DNA from: Chromatiales bacterium
Lineage (GTDB): Bacteria; Pseudomonadota; Gammaproteobacteria; Steroidobacterales; GCA-2729495
Direction: 5' to 3'
Assembly: GCA_020351875.1 (NCBI GenBank)
Contig: CP070671.1
Location: forward strand, 1,346,334-1,410,333
Length of the DNA stretch: 64,000 nucleotides
The notes beneath the pieces were generated by a model, which had not been told where the DNA came from, ran no database searches, and worked only from the letters and a program-made list of their open reading frames with translations. A program made the translations under genes and the position numbers. Below are positions 39,862 to 48,321 of the stretch, piece after piece. Every line of letters begins with the position of its first letter. Within the stretch, counting starts at the first letter, position 1.

Positions 39862-40146
39862 CTAGTCGAGGCGGTCGACGAACTCCATCGGATCGTGCCA
39901 CCCGAGTCCCGCGACTTCGCGCAACTCCCTGAGCTCCGGACGGTCGAGGTCCAGCGGGCCCGAATAGTCTTCCGGTGCGGCCGCGGGTTCCAGTTCCACC
40001 CCGTGCCAGAGGTCGAAGTCCATCTCGCCGATCGTGCCGTCGAAATACTGGAGTTCGACCGTAAGCTCTTCGTCGTCTACCGCCACGACCTCGAAAAGAC
40101 GCCCATCGAGACGGCGGTACCAGCTTCCCACCTGTGGAGAGATCAT
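39862..40146 (-). CDS. DUF6763-like small protein
   Basis: A 94-residue acidic protein. VGSWYRRLDGRLFEVVAVDD and QYFDGTIGEMDFDLW match a small conserved family of unknown function known from gammaproteobacteria, which I recall as DUF6763. No membrane segment is seen. Confidence 0.8.
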   Translation of the reverse strand: MISPQVGSWYRRLDGRLFEVVAVDDEELTVELQYFDGTIGEMDFDLWHGVELEPAAAPEDYSGPLDLDRPELRELREVAGLGWHDPMEFVDRLD

Positions 40147-40237
40147 CCCATAGCGGTGTGTCTGTCCGGTCAGTGAGTACAGCGCCCCGTACGACGCTGA
40201 CTCTCTTTATAGCGCACGCGAAGGGCGCGGTCACGCG

Positions 40238-40909
40238 CTATTGCCGGCGGTAGCGCAAGTCCCTGATTTCGTGCCCCAGCCGCTCGCCCCGGCGCTCGAA
40301 TTTGGTGGGCGGGCGGTCACTGTCCGCGGCAAGCGGCACGAAATCCGCGCTCGCGGCCAGCACCTCTTCGATGTGTTCGGCATAGGGCGCCCAGTCGGTG
40401 GCCATGTGCAGCAGCCCGCCGGGCTTCAGCCGCGCGGCCACCAGGGCCACGAAGGCCGGCTGCACGATGCGCCGCTTGTGATGTCGCTTTTTCGGCCACG
40501 GATCCGGAAAGAACAGGTTCACCCGGTCGAGGCAGGCCCCCGCCAGCCAGTGCTGCAGCACCACGACGGCGTCTTCGCGAATCAGCCGCACGTTGTCGAG
40601 CCCCGCCTTTTCCAGGCCGAGCAGGCAATGCCCGATGCCCGGCTCGTGCACCTCCACGCCGAGGAAATCCTGTTCCGGATACTGTGCCGCCATCGTGAGT
40701 AACACGTCGCCATTACCGATGCCGATTTCCATCACCCTGGGCGCCTGGCGGCCGAAGAGCGTATCGAGGTCGAGCGTATCGGCGGGCGGTTCCACGCCCC
40801 ACCGCGGCCAGAGTTCAGCAAGCGCGCGCTGCTGGCCGGCTGTGACTCGCCCGGTGCGGCGCACGAAGCTGCGCACGCGGCGCGGCCCTGTTTGTCCCGT
40901 GGTGCCCAT
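40238..40909 (-). CDS. trmB: tRNA (guanine46-N7)-methyltransferase
   Basis: A 223-residue SAM-dependent enzyme. RSFVRRTGRVTAGQQRAL at the N terminus, the SAM motif MEIGIGNGDVLL, the LFFPDPWPKKRHHKRR catalytic block and the C-terminal TKFERRGERLGHEIRDLRY are all present. The start is placed at 40909; the upstream extension overlaps the next gene's promoter. Confidence 0.97.
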   Translation of the reverse strand: MGTTGQTGPRRVRSFVRRTGRVTAGQQRALAELWPRWGVEPPADTLDLDTLFGRQAPRVMEIGIGNGDVLLTMAAQYPEQDFLGVEVHEPGIGHCLLGLEKAGLDNVRLIREDAVVVLQHWLAGACLDRVNLFFPDPWPKKRHHKRRIVQPAFVALVAARLKPGGLLHMATDWAPYAEHIEEVLAASADFVPLAADSDRPPTKFERRGERLGHEIRDLRYRRQ

Positions 40910-40978
40910 GGCCCGGCCGATGATGCCACGCCGGCGCCCGGCGCTAGAATCCGGACATTCGCCACCGGGGGGCAGGCC

Positions 40979-41665
40979 ATGCGTATTTCCGTGCGAGCCG
41001 CGAGCGTTGCGGCATTCCTGATCGTCGTCGGGTTCCTGATTCACAACGTGAATGCGTTGTGGCTGGAGCCGACCTATCTCGGTTTCGAGGACAAGGCCAA
41101 AGACTACGGCGATATGGCGAAGATCGAGAACGCGCTGTGGTCGTTCTCGTTCACGTCCAGCGGCATCTCCCATATCGTGGTCGGCTTCTCAATGATGTTT
41201 CTCGGCCTCGGCGTCAGCGACCTGTTTCGTCAGGCACACTCGGCCGCGGCCCGCTTGATCCTGTTGTCGGCGGTGCTGTCCGGTATCGGGTTTCTGCTGA
41301 CCGGCATATCGGACATCCCCGGCACGCTTTACGGTGGCATCCTGCGCGACCTGAACGCCGACTACAACGTGACGATTCTGCTGATCACAACCATGTTCCG
41401 CGGCATCGTGAACGTGATGGCCATTGCGTGCCTGGGCTGGTTTGCCGGCCAGGTGGCGTGGTGCACGCTGAAGACCGGACTGTTCCCGAAATGGTTCGGC
41501 TACTACGGCTGGGTGAACGTGCTGCCCGGCGTGATGAGCCTGGTCTTCCCACCCGCCGGTTTCGCGTACATCCAGCTGTACCCGATCTGGATGGCGGCAC
41601 TGGGCGTGTTCCTGCGGCGCGAAGCGGCAGTCAATATTGGGGTCGAACCGCAATTACATAGCTAG
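40979..41665 (+). CDS. Membrane protein, unknown, ending inside a MITE-like element
   Basis: A 228-residue protein with about six membrane helices and a short periplasmic loop after the first. I do not recognise the family. GGGGGGCAGG lies upstream of the ATG at 40979. The last 10 codons and the stop lie in the left arm of the palindromic element at 41639, so the C terminus (VEPQLHS) is element-derived. Confidence 0.75.
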   Translation: MRISVRAASVAAFLIVVGFLIHNVNALWLEPTYLGFEDKAKDYGDMAKIENALWSFSFTSSGISHIVVGFSMMFLGLGVSDLFRQAHSAAARLILLSAVLSGIGFLLTGISDIPGTLYGGILRDLNADYNVTILLITTMFRGIVNVMAIACLGWFAGQVAWCTLKTGLFPKWFGYYGWVNVLPGVMSLVFPPAGFAYIQLYPIWMAALGVFLRREAAVNIGVEPQLHS

Positions 41666-41716
41666 TGGCCAGAGCCTGGGTAGCGCTTGCACGCAACGTA
41701 ATTGCGGTTCGACCCC
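41639..41716. mobile_element. MITE-like palindromic element B
   Basis: A perfect 19-bp inverted repeat, GGGGTCGAACCGCAATTAC at 41639-41657 and its complement at 41698-41716, around 40 bases. Size and plan match element A (5816-5891), but the ends differ. No transposase is present. Confidence 0.85.
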
Positions 41717-41726
41717 GATTTTCCAC

Positions 41727-43040
41727 TCAGCAGATGTTTTCGATGTAACCGGCCTCGACCAGGTAGCGGTACAGGCGCCCCACCGGGGGCAGCAGCTCGA
41801 GGTTGTCGACATTCACGGTGTCCGACCTGGGTTCGCAGACGTGGTCCACGGGCACGCTCGCGGTTTGCAGGTGCTCGCGAAAGGCTCCCGCGTCCATCGC
41901 ATGACCGTAGGCTTTCACGTCGTGCGCAAACAGCTTGCCCGTGGCCTCGAGTAAACCGCCCGGCAGATCGGCGTAGTAGTCCTCGGCAAAGGTCAGTGCC
42001 AGGGACGACACGCCCAGGTTGTAGCGAAGGGGCGCATCGGAGTAGCGGCGCAGGTACTCGGTGACGCTGTAGCTTTCCCGGAGCCTGGTCAGCAGCACCG
42101 GGAAACCGTGGTCCAGCAGGCTCGCAATCCTGCCCAGGTAGTCAGAATCGGGCACGTCGGCGCCTTCACTCACGTTATTCACACTGAGTTCCATCAGGCC
42201 CAAGGGCTCGCGCTCGTCTGGCCCGGTTTCCGTCGCAACGCACCGAATGCCCGCCTGGAGCATCTCCGGGTGCACGTGTTCAGGCTCGCGATAGAGGCCG
42301 CGCGCAATGGCGACGGGACGTTTGCGAATCACCTCGGTGGGCGGCTCCATTCGTCCTTCGTCGGAGAGACATACGGCCTGGGCAAGGTCCCGACGCACAA
42401 GCTGCAGCCCCACTTCCAGGTCATCTTCAGCCGGTACATCCGGACCGGACATGTGCAGCAGGTCGATCTCGAGGCGGCTAAGCGACAGTTCTGCGAACAA
42501 GGACGTGAGAAAGATGTCCAGGCTGCCGATGGCATGCATGGCTGCGTGAATCAGGTTGACACCGAGGATGCCCATCGCGCGCTGCTGGCGGACATTCGTC
42601 TGATCCAGCATGTTGACATGCAGGATGACGTCGTTGGATTCCCCGCCGACTTTGTCCTGGAAGCGCAGGCCAAGCCAGCCGTGACATTCGTTCGTGCCCT
42701 GGTAGTTGCGTGCGGCGACGGTATTGGCAAAGGCGAAGAAACGCGTATCCGGACGGTCGTCGCTCAAGCGGTCCTGCAGCAGGCGGAACTCCCGTTCGAT
42801 CATGGCTTGCGCGCGCTCTCTGGACACGTAGCGCCCGGCCTTGCCGTAGATCTCGTCGCTGACCTTCATGTCATAGGCGGAGATGGTCTTCGCGACGGTA
42901 CCCGCCGCTCCGCCTACCTTGAAGAACCAGGCCGCCACCTCCTGGCCCGCGCCTATTTCGGCAATGGTGCCGTAGATGCCCGGGTCGAGATTGATATCCA
43001 GGGCTTTCTGATGGGTATCAGATTTCGCGGCGTCCATCAT
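41727..43040 (-). CDS. Conserved protein of unknown function
   Basis: A 437-residue soluble protein. IYGTIAEIGAGQEVAAWFF, AKTISAYDMKVSDEIYG and YQGTNECHGWLG are strongly conserved blocks that I recall from many Proteobacteria and Cyanobacteria, where database names conflict. No catalytic motif is obvious to me. It is 42 bases upstream (in genome order) of a flavin-type oxidase gene on the same strand, so the two may be co-transcribed. Confidence 0.85.
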   Translation of the reverse strand: MMDAAKSDTHQKALDINLDPGIYGTIAEIGAGQEVAAWFFKVGGAAGTVAKTISAYDMKVSDEIYGKAGRYVSRERAQAMIEREFRLLQDRLSDDRPDTRFFAFANTVAARNYQGTNECHGWLGLRFQDKVGGESNDVILHVNMLDQTNVRQQRAMGILGVNLIHAAMHAIGSLDIFLTSLFAELSLSRLEIDLLHMSGPDVPAEDDLEVGLQLVRRDLAQAVCLSDEGRMEPPTEVIRKRPVAIARGLYREPEHVHPEMLQAGIRCVATETGPDEREPLGLMELSVNNVSEGADVPDSDYLGRIASLLDHGFPVLLTRLRESYSVTEYLRRYSDAPLRYNLGVSSLALTFAEDYYADLPGGLLEATGKLFAHDVKAYGHAMDAGAFREHLQTASVPVDHVCEPRSDTVNVDNLELLPPVGRLYRYLVEAGYIENIC

Positions 43041-43082
43041 GTTGCCCCGTGGTCTGCTGTTGGTTGACGAGTGCCTGCGTGG

Positions 43083-43637
43083 TCAGACGTTGCCCCCGGG
43101 CACCACCTGGGTTTCAGCATCGCCGGGGCGCCAGATCTGCCGTGGCGCGTAGCCGTACTTGCGCATCAGGTGCTCGGTGTACACGATGCGCTCGGGTTCG
43201 ATTCGCGCGAGTTGTCCCTGGGGCGGCACCTCGAGTGGCCGGCCCAGTTCCGTGGACGACGCCTGCCATTTGAAGATGTGCATGCCGTGTTCCCATTCCG
43301 GCGTGCCGACGTCGAGCAGCTTGGCGTTGCCGAAAATCTGGCAGCCCATCACGCAGGCCCAGCCGGCCATGGGGTTGGCAATTGCAATCGCCACGCGCGG
43401 GTCGCGCTTGATGGCCTTGATCTTCGGACTATTGGGCTGCGGGAAGATGTACAGCGTGAAGCCGTCGGCATAGAACTCCAGCGGGCTCACGATGGGCTGG
43501 CCATCTTTCATCGTGGTGCCGAGGTAGCCGATGTTCGTCAGCGTGAGTATCCGTTCGATGCGCTGCTCGAGCAGTTCCTTCGGCATGCTCGCGGTGGGCC
43601 AGGGTTCCTGTTCCAGCCAGGGGTGGGCAAGACTCAT
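43083..43637 (-). CDS. Pyridoxamine 5'-phosphate oxidase family protein
   Basis: A 184-residue split-barrel flavin-binding protein. IGYLGTTMKDGQPIVSPLEF, SPKIKAIKRDPRVAIAI are typical of the PNPOx-like superfamily. The substrate is unclear; members bind FMN, heme or F420. It lies upstream of the unknown 437-residue protein gene. Confidence 0.85.
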   Translation of the reverse strand: MSLAHPWLEQEPWPTASMPKELLEQRIERILTLTNIGYLGTTMKDGQPIVSPLEFYADGFTLYIFPQPNSPKIKAIKRDPRVAIAIANPMAGWACVMGCQIFGNAKLLDVGTPEWEHGMHIFKWQASSTELGRPLEVPPQGQLARIEPERIVYTEHLMRKYGYAPRQIWRPGDAETQVVPGGNV

Positions 43638-43845
43638 GATGGCCTCCTCTTGTTATCGACTGCGGGAACGCGGGGCCCCAGTATCCCATACCTGGTTGTC
43701 CCAATGCCCGCTCGCCAGGCACTGGAAATCATCGAAACCGCCAGGGCCTGCTGCTGGTGCGATGACCGACAGCAACTTCAGGCAGAAGAGTGCGGCGTGC
43801 GGTTGTCGAAACATATCGACGGCGTTACGAGAATATGACAGAAAA

Positions 43846-44679
43846 ATGACAGGAACTGTTACCCTGCAATGCATGAACGACGCGAGCATGCAGAAGCTGC
43901 CGCGGGAGAGCCGGTTTGTCGACCTGAGCGACTACGCGCGACCGCTGGCCATTCGTCTTGTGAACCTGCTGCGCCCGTACCGAGTGGTGACGCCGGTGAA
44001 GGTCACGCTGGCCGGCGCGATTGTTGGCCTGGTGGCCGCGGCCCTGATCTGGAACGGCAAGTGGCTGTTGTTCGCCGGCCTGTTGTTACCCGCGAGAAGC
44101 TGGATCGATGCGGCCGACGGCTCTTTGGCCCGCGCGCGCAACCGGCCGTCGCAGGTGGGTCGGTTTTTCGATTCTTTCTGCGATTTTTTTGTCCACCTGT
44201 TGCTGTTCCAGGCCTTTGCTCACTACAACAACCAGTCCGCCGCGCTCGCATTCGTTGCTTTCCTGTGCGCGGTGTTCCAAGCATCGGTTTATAACTATTA
44301 CCACGTGATCAAGCGCCATGCGTGTGCCGGTGACCGCACCAGCGAAATTGATCAGCGCGCCCCGCCGGAGCCATATCCCTGGGACAATCCGGCTGCGCTG
44401 AAATTTCTGCATACGTCTTATCTGGTGTTCTACTGGTGGCAGGACCGGCTGGCGTACCTGCTCGACCCGGGTGCCATCGAACACGGTGGACGCCTGACGA
44501 GTCGATTTCTGACCGCGCTGAGTGCGCTGGCGATGGGCTTTCAGTTACTGGTGATGTGCCTGCTGCTCTGGGTCGGGCGCAGTGATGTCGTGCTGTTTTA
44601 TTTCGCGGTGCCCGCCATGCTCTACACGCTGGGCCTGATCGGCTACCGGCGGTTTTTCCTGACGCGGCGGTCTGGCTGA
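43846..44679 (+). CDS. CDP-alcohol phosphatidyltransferase
   Basis: A 277-residue membrane enzyme. DGSLARARNRPSQVGRFFD continues into SFCD, which fits DGx2ARx8Gx3Dx3D exactly. Such enzymes join CDP-diacylglycerol to an alcohol head group. The product cannot be told from sequence. About six helices are predicted. The start is uncertain: ATGs lie at 43846, 43873 and 43888, none with a clear ribosome site. Confidence 0.9.
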   Translation: MTGTVTLQCMNDASMQKLPRESRFVDLSDYARPLAIRLVNLLRPYRVVTPVKVTLAGAIVGLVAAALIWNGKWLLFAGLLLPARSWIDAADGSLARARNRPSQVGRFFDSFCDFFVHLLLFQAFAHYNNQSAALAFVAFLCAVFQASVYNYYHVIKRHACAGDRTSEIDQRAPPEPYPWDNPAALKFLHTSYLVFYWWQDRLAYLLDPGAIEHGGRLTSRFLTALSALAMGFQLLVMCLLLWVGRSDVVLFYFAVPAMLYTLGLIGYRRFFLTRRSG

Positions 44680-44725
44680 GGCCTGCCAACCGGGGCTGGA
44701 CCCGGCGAGCTGGGAAATGCCGGAT

Positions 44726-45028
44726 TCAGTCCGGTTCTTTTTCGGTCGCCGAGGCTCGGCTGCACTCCGGGCATTCCGGGTGACTCAATATCTGCTTGTA
44801 AAGCTCGGGCTGCATCAGCGCGTCCCAGAACCAGCGCGCTTTGCAGACGGGGCAGCGAATCAGCGCAACGCCGAGTGCGTAGCCGGCGATGGCGAGTATG
44901 GTGCCGACGGTCCACGACATGCCCGTGGCGGGAAATGCGGGCAGGACACTGCCGGCCAGCATGGCCACCAGGGCCGCCACGAGTTTCCCGCCCTGGCCCG
45001 TCGTTCCGATAATGGAATTTCCCAGCAT
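44726..45028 (-). CDS. Small membrane protein with a zinc-ribbon-like tail
   Basis: A 100-residue protein with two helices (about 15-34 and 38-58), followed by CPVC and CPEC pairs 27 residues apart that could bind zinc. No family recognised. Confidence 0.7.
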   Translation of the reverse strand: MLGNSIIGTTGQGGKLVAALVAMLAGSVLPAFPATGMSWTVGTILAIAGYALGVALIRCPVCKARWFWDALMQPELYKQILSHPECPECSRASATEKEPD

Positions 45029-45108
45029 GCGGGAAGCTTAGCCCGGCCAGCTACCCGGCGACAATCGGCCAGGTCTCAGTTCTCACGGTTGCTGAGTGCG
45101 TGGCGGGA

Positions 45109-45870
45109 TCAGGGGCCATGGTAGTAAGCGGTTGCGACCATGGCCGCTGAATTCCAGCCGATGTGAATGATGACCGCCGGCAGGATTGAATTCGTTTGCA
45201 GGCGCGACAGGCACAGGAGCGTGCCCAGTATGAATACCCATGCCATGTCGTACAGGTCGTACTGCAGGTGGGTTGCCGCCCACAACATTGACAGGAAGAC
45301 CGTCGTGCCGACCGGACCCAGGCGTGAATTGGCCCAGACCCTGGCGATGTAGCCGCGAAAGAGCAGTTCTTCGGTAATCGGGCCCATCAGCGCAATGCCA
45401 ATCCAGAAAAGCAGAAGATTGTCTGCCGAGCCGTAGGCTTTCTGAACGAACTCCGGCACTGGCGGGCGACCCAGCAACTCGTCGAGCACCGCGATGGTGA
45501 TGAGCAGGCCGATGGCGTAAACCGACCAGCGCAGTATCGATGCCTTGTCAGCAGAGCGTATTCCCAGGAACTCGAACAGCGGTTCGTTTCGCCTGTTCTT
45601 GACCGCAATGGCAAGCAGCCCGAGAACTGCGGGCAACGCAAGAACAAGTGACAATGCCAGCGTGTCGCCGTCGATGGCCAGCTCCATGACTCTGTCTTCA
45701 CCCAGCTCAGCGCCGGTTGTGGCTGTCTCCGCGGCTACCGCGATTACAATGGCAACGAGCTGCGCGATGCTGATGGCGACGTAGCCGATAACGAACCAGA
45801 TCAGGCCCGACCAGATCCCGGACCAGCTTTGACGGTTATCTTCAGGCGCTGGGGAGATGCTGCTGTGCAA
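45109..45870 (-). CDS. CPBP-family intramembrane metalloprotease
   Basis: A 253-residue membrane protein of the CAAX-protease/bacteriocin-processing (Abi) type. Motif 1 is EELLFRG (about residue 171), motif 2 is the His in ATHLQYD (about residue 204), and a third His-rich site is in IHIGWN. About seven helices. The bacterial substrate is unknown. Confidence 0.93.
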   Translation of the reverse strand: MHSSISPAPEDNRQSWSGIWSGLIWFVIGYVAISIAQLVAIVIAVAAETATTGAELGEDRVMELAIDGDTLALSLVLALPAVLGLLAIAVKNRRNEPLFEFLGIRSADKASILRWSVYAIGLLITIAVLDELLGRPPVPEFVQKAYGSADNLLLFWIGIALMGPITEELLFRGYIARVWANSRLGPVGTTVFLSMLWAATHLQYDLYDMAWVFILGTLLCLSRLQTNSILPAVIIHIGWNSAAMVATAYYHGP

Positions 45871-46070
45871 TGGGTTACCTGGCGAAATGCCGCTGTGGCG
45901 TTGTGGATGGACGACCAGCGTCGCCGGGTTGACCGTAACAAATTGAAAGAAGGTGCCGCAATGAAACTCAATTCCGTTTGTCGAACTGGCATGTTAGTTA
46001 GCTGATAGGCTGTTTCCCCGCCTTCGCAGCAGGCGTTCCACGTGGAGCCTGATCTTGAGGCGTTGATGTC

Positions 46071-46454
46071 ATGAACTATTACCGGTCATTCGAGAGGCTC
46101 GTCGGGATCCTGGGTGTCATCACGCTGGCACTCATTGCCGCGATAGTCTTCTTCGCCTCGCGCATGGCTCAGCCGGTTGTGGAACCCGTCGAGGAGCCTG
46201 CACAGGAATTTGATCCCCCCTGGGCCAGCCCCCAGGCACCTGCGGAGAGTGGGCTGGACCCGGACGCGTTGGCGCCGCTGAAAGAAGCCGTGCCGGTTGC
46301 GCCCCAACGTTCGCGCAGCAACGCGTGGCTGATTCAGGATGAACCGGAAATCGATACCCGGCCGGACTTCACAGAGCCATCCGCAACGGTTGAAGAGCCC
46401 CGCCGGGATGAAGACGCTAAGTCATTGATCCGTAGAGATACTCAGGCCCCCTGA
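46071..46454 (+). CDS. Single-helix membrane protein, unknown
   Basis: A 127-residue protein with an N-terminal helix (about 12-32) and a long acidic, proline-rich periplasmic tail. No family recognised. It marks the right edge of the core-like region before the second accessory stretch. Confidence 0.65.
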   Translation: MNYYRSFERLVGILGVITLALIAAIVFFASRMAQPVVEPVEEPAQEFDPPWASPQAPAESGLDPDALAPLKEAVPVAPQRSRSNAWLIQDEPEIDTRPDFTEPSATVEEPRRDEDAKSLIRRDTQAP

Positions 46455-46613
46455 TCGACGACTGAACGAACAGGATCGGCGGCCCAGTGGTGCGCTCATC
46501 GCCTTGTACACTAGCTTTATCTCGTTCTGTTCACGCTCTCGACAGTCTGTTTGTGGGTCCTTGCGATCAACGCCGTCAGAATTACCGTGTTCTGAGATCG
46601 GAGATTAAATCCA

Positions 46614-46901
46614 ATGTTTGTCGTACTTCTCAAATTTTCCAGTAACAAAGAACAAGCCAGCCAATTCATGGAAGGCCATAAAGAGTGGATCAATCGCGGT
46701 TTCAACGACGACGTATTCTTGGTGGTCGGGAGTCTTCAGCCTAATCTGGGTGGCGGGATCGTGGCGCACAACACTTCATTAGAAGGTCTTCAGCGCAGGG
46801 TAAACGATGATCCGTTCGTGGCTGAAAGTGTTGTCACTGCGGAAATCATCGAAATCGCGGCGTCCAGGGCCGACGGGCGGCTGGAATTCCTGCTTGGCTG
46901 A
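46614..46901 (+). CDS. YciI-like protein
   Basis: A 95-residue dimeric alpha/beta-barrel protein of the YCII-related fold. FVVLLKFSSNKEQASQFMEGH starts the domain, and the His near residue 22 is a typical active-site position. Function unknown. Base composition is lower in GC than the core genes. Confidence 0.85.
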   Translation: MFVVLLKFSSNKEQASQFMEGHKEWINRGFNDDVFLVVGSLQPNLGGGIVAHNTSLEGLQRRVNDDPFVAESVVTAEIIEIAASRADGRLEFLLG

Positions 46902-46941
46902 GCAAGCCTTGCTCGTTTTTAGAAAATCTCGGGTATATCAG

Positions 46942-47019
46942 TGCCAACGCGTTTCCAAGGTAGCGCGGCGCAGCTGCTTCCGGCGACTGAAGGGAGTGCA
47001 CTGCTTGCACTGGTTAGGT
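46942..47019 (-). repeat. attC-like site B (candidate)
   Basis: On the minus strand ACCTAAC (47019-47013) begins at the stop of the NfeD-like gene. L''-like CAGTGCAAGCAG follows. The right end GTTGGCA is a poor match to the complementary core. The length is 78 bp, close to site A. Confidence 0.25.
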
Positions 47020-47472
47020 GTCACTGGCACCGCCATCGATTAGGAGTGTGAGACCGTCTCGGCCAGAAACCCGGACTTCCTGACCAGCCGTAAGCGTGGT
47101 TCGATCGACAGACGAGCAACGGGCATTCCAGACTTCCCCGCGGACACTGACCTTGCCCAAGCCGTCTGCCGAAAAGTCGGATACGACCTTAGCTCGATCT
47201 TTGACAGGCGAATTAACGTGGCCTCGATCACCAGGCCCCACTGTAATGTGGGTTGGCGCCATCGCCTCAAAACCCAAGGCCAAGAAGAAATCGCCAACGG
47301 CAGCACCAATTACAAAGGCCCAAATGTATTGCGTGTCCGAAAGTTCCCCCAACAAATAGAGGGCTATAGCCACCACGGCGCCGCACGTAAGTCCAGTGGA
47401 AAGGACCCAGGCCCACCATACTTTTGAAAATCTAGCCGGAACGTTCACCTGCTGACACCTAATGCTTTGCAA
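47014..47472 (-). CDS. NfeD-like membrane protein
   Basis: A 152-residue protein. Two helices (about 20-40 and 48-68) precede a C-terminal OB-type domain (about 88-150) with GKVSVRGEVWNARC and DGLTLLIDGG, typical of NfeD. NfeD partners with stomatin-like proteins, which are absent here. A GTG at 47448 is an alternative start; the ATG at 47472 lies within the attC-like site. The gene is flanked by TTAGGTGTCA and TGACACCTAA. Confidence 0.8.
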   Translation of the reverse strand: MQSIRCQQVNVPARFSKVWWAWVLSTGLTCGAVVAIALYLLGELSDTQYIWAFVIGAAVGDFFLALGFEAMAPTHITVGPGDRGHVNSPVKDRAKVVSDFSADGLGKVSVRGEVWNARCSSVDRTTLTAGQEVRVSGRDGLTLLIDGGASDT

Positions 47473-47537
47473 CAGCCGCGGCCAGCCGGCTGGCCGTGCG
47501 CCGACCGGAGGGAGGGGACTGCTTCCACTGGTTAGGT
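47457..47537 (-). repeat. attC-like site A (candidate)
   Basis: On the minus strand ACCTAAC at 47537-47531 and ATTAGGT at 47463-47457 are complementary save the terminal base. TGGAAGCAG near the left pairs with CTGTTGCA near the right with one extra unpaired base, as in integron attC sites. The central part is the palindrome GGCCAGCCGGCTGGCC. It lies between two minus-strand genes. The weak point is A for G at the crossover base. Confidence 0.35.
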
Positions 47538-47544
47538 GGCCAGC

Positions 47545-47790
47545 TCATTCCTGTTCTTTTTGTTTTGATGCCCAAATAGCCAGTCGATGTCTAATGGTCT
47601 CTTGAGACACTTGTTCTTCCGGCAGCGGCTGAATCAACTTGTCGTGAACCAGCAGTCGATAAATATATTCCAGCTTCTCGCTTGCTGAATCTGTAGGCTC
47701 AAACTCGACGGCTCCGCGCGCCTCGCCGTACGCCACGCCAAGGGCGATCGCCTTCTTAACTAGTTGTTTCTCGTTCTCTAGCTTCTTCAT
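47545..47790 (-). CDS. Small helical protein, unknown
   Basis: An 81-residue charged helical protein (KKLENEKQLVKKAIALG at the N terminus). No family recognised. The gene ends eight bases before the attC-like site A, the position expected for an integron cassette gene. Confidence 0.55.
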   Translation of the reverse strand: MKKLENEKQLVKKAIALGVAYGEARGAVEFEPTDSASEKLEYIYRLLVHDKLIQPLPEEQVSQETIRHRLAIWASKQKEQE

Positions 47791-47966
47791 TGAGCCCTGG
47801 TGATAACGTCAAAAGTCACTTGCCACGTAACAGCTGATTCTCCGGACGCCGCGATATATCTCGCGTAGATCAGAAAACAACAGCCGCCTCCGTAGTTGTT
47901 GATTCAGGTAGCTTTGGCTGTCTTGGACCGTACCAGATCCACGGATAATGCCGCAATGCAACGGTT

Positions 47967-47994
47967 ATGTCCGCTAACGGCCCAAAGCGGACAT
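47967..47994. repeat. Dispersed palindromic repeat
   Basis: ATGTCCGCT and AGCGGACAT form a perfect nine-base inverted pair around AACGGCCCAA. It belongs to the family of the left end. Confidence 0.8.
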
Positions 47995-48019
47995 TGGGAG
48001 CCAGTAATATCGGCCTCAA

Positions 48020-48226
48020 ATGAACACGCGTTTCACCTCAACGCTGACTTGCCCTGAGTGCGGCCATGAAACCATTGAACAAATGCCGACCGACTCATGT
48101 CAATTCTTCTTCGAATGCACTAATTGCCAGACGATGCTGAAGCCACGGAATGGCGATTGCTGTGTATTCTGTTCGTTCGGTGACGTACATTGCCCCTCGG
48201 TGCAAGAACAAAGACGGTGTTGCTGA
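48020..48226 (+). CDS. GDCCVxC-type small cysteine protein
   Basis: A 68-residue protein with CPECGHE, CTNCQ and GDCCVFCSFGDVHCP. The last block defines a small family I recall as GDCCVxC, which includes selenoproteins with U in place of C. Its metal or redox role is not established. 95 bases lie between it and the next Cys-rich gene. Confidence 0.85.
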   Translation: MNTRFTSTLTCPECGHETIEQMPTDSCQFFFECTNCQTMLKPRNGDCCVFCSFGDVHCPSVQEQRRCC

Positions 48227-48228
48227 AT

Positions 48229-48250
48229 GATCGCTTCGGGCCGAAAGCAG
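48229..48250. repeat. Dispersed palindromic repeat, degenerate
   Basis: GATCGCTTCGGGCCGAAAGC plus AG: the family core CGCTT...AAAGC remains but the outer bases have decayed. Confidence 0.5.
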
Positions 48251-48321
48251 GCAACCGGCGAGGCGTGCATATCTGGCACGATCTATCGTTCACGCGCGGC
48301 GTTAAAGGAGAATAGGCAAAA

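Noticed and set aside
43531-43845. N-terminal extension of the CDP-alcohol phosphatidyltransferase
   Set aside because: The extension overlaps the divergent flavin-type gene and does not resemble the enzyme family.
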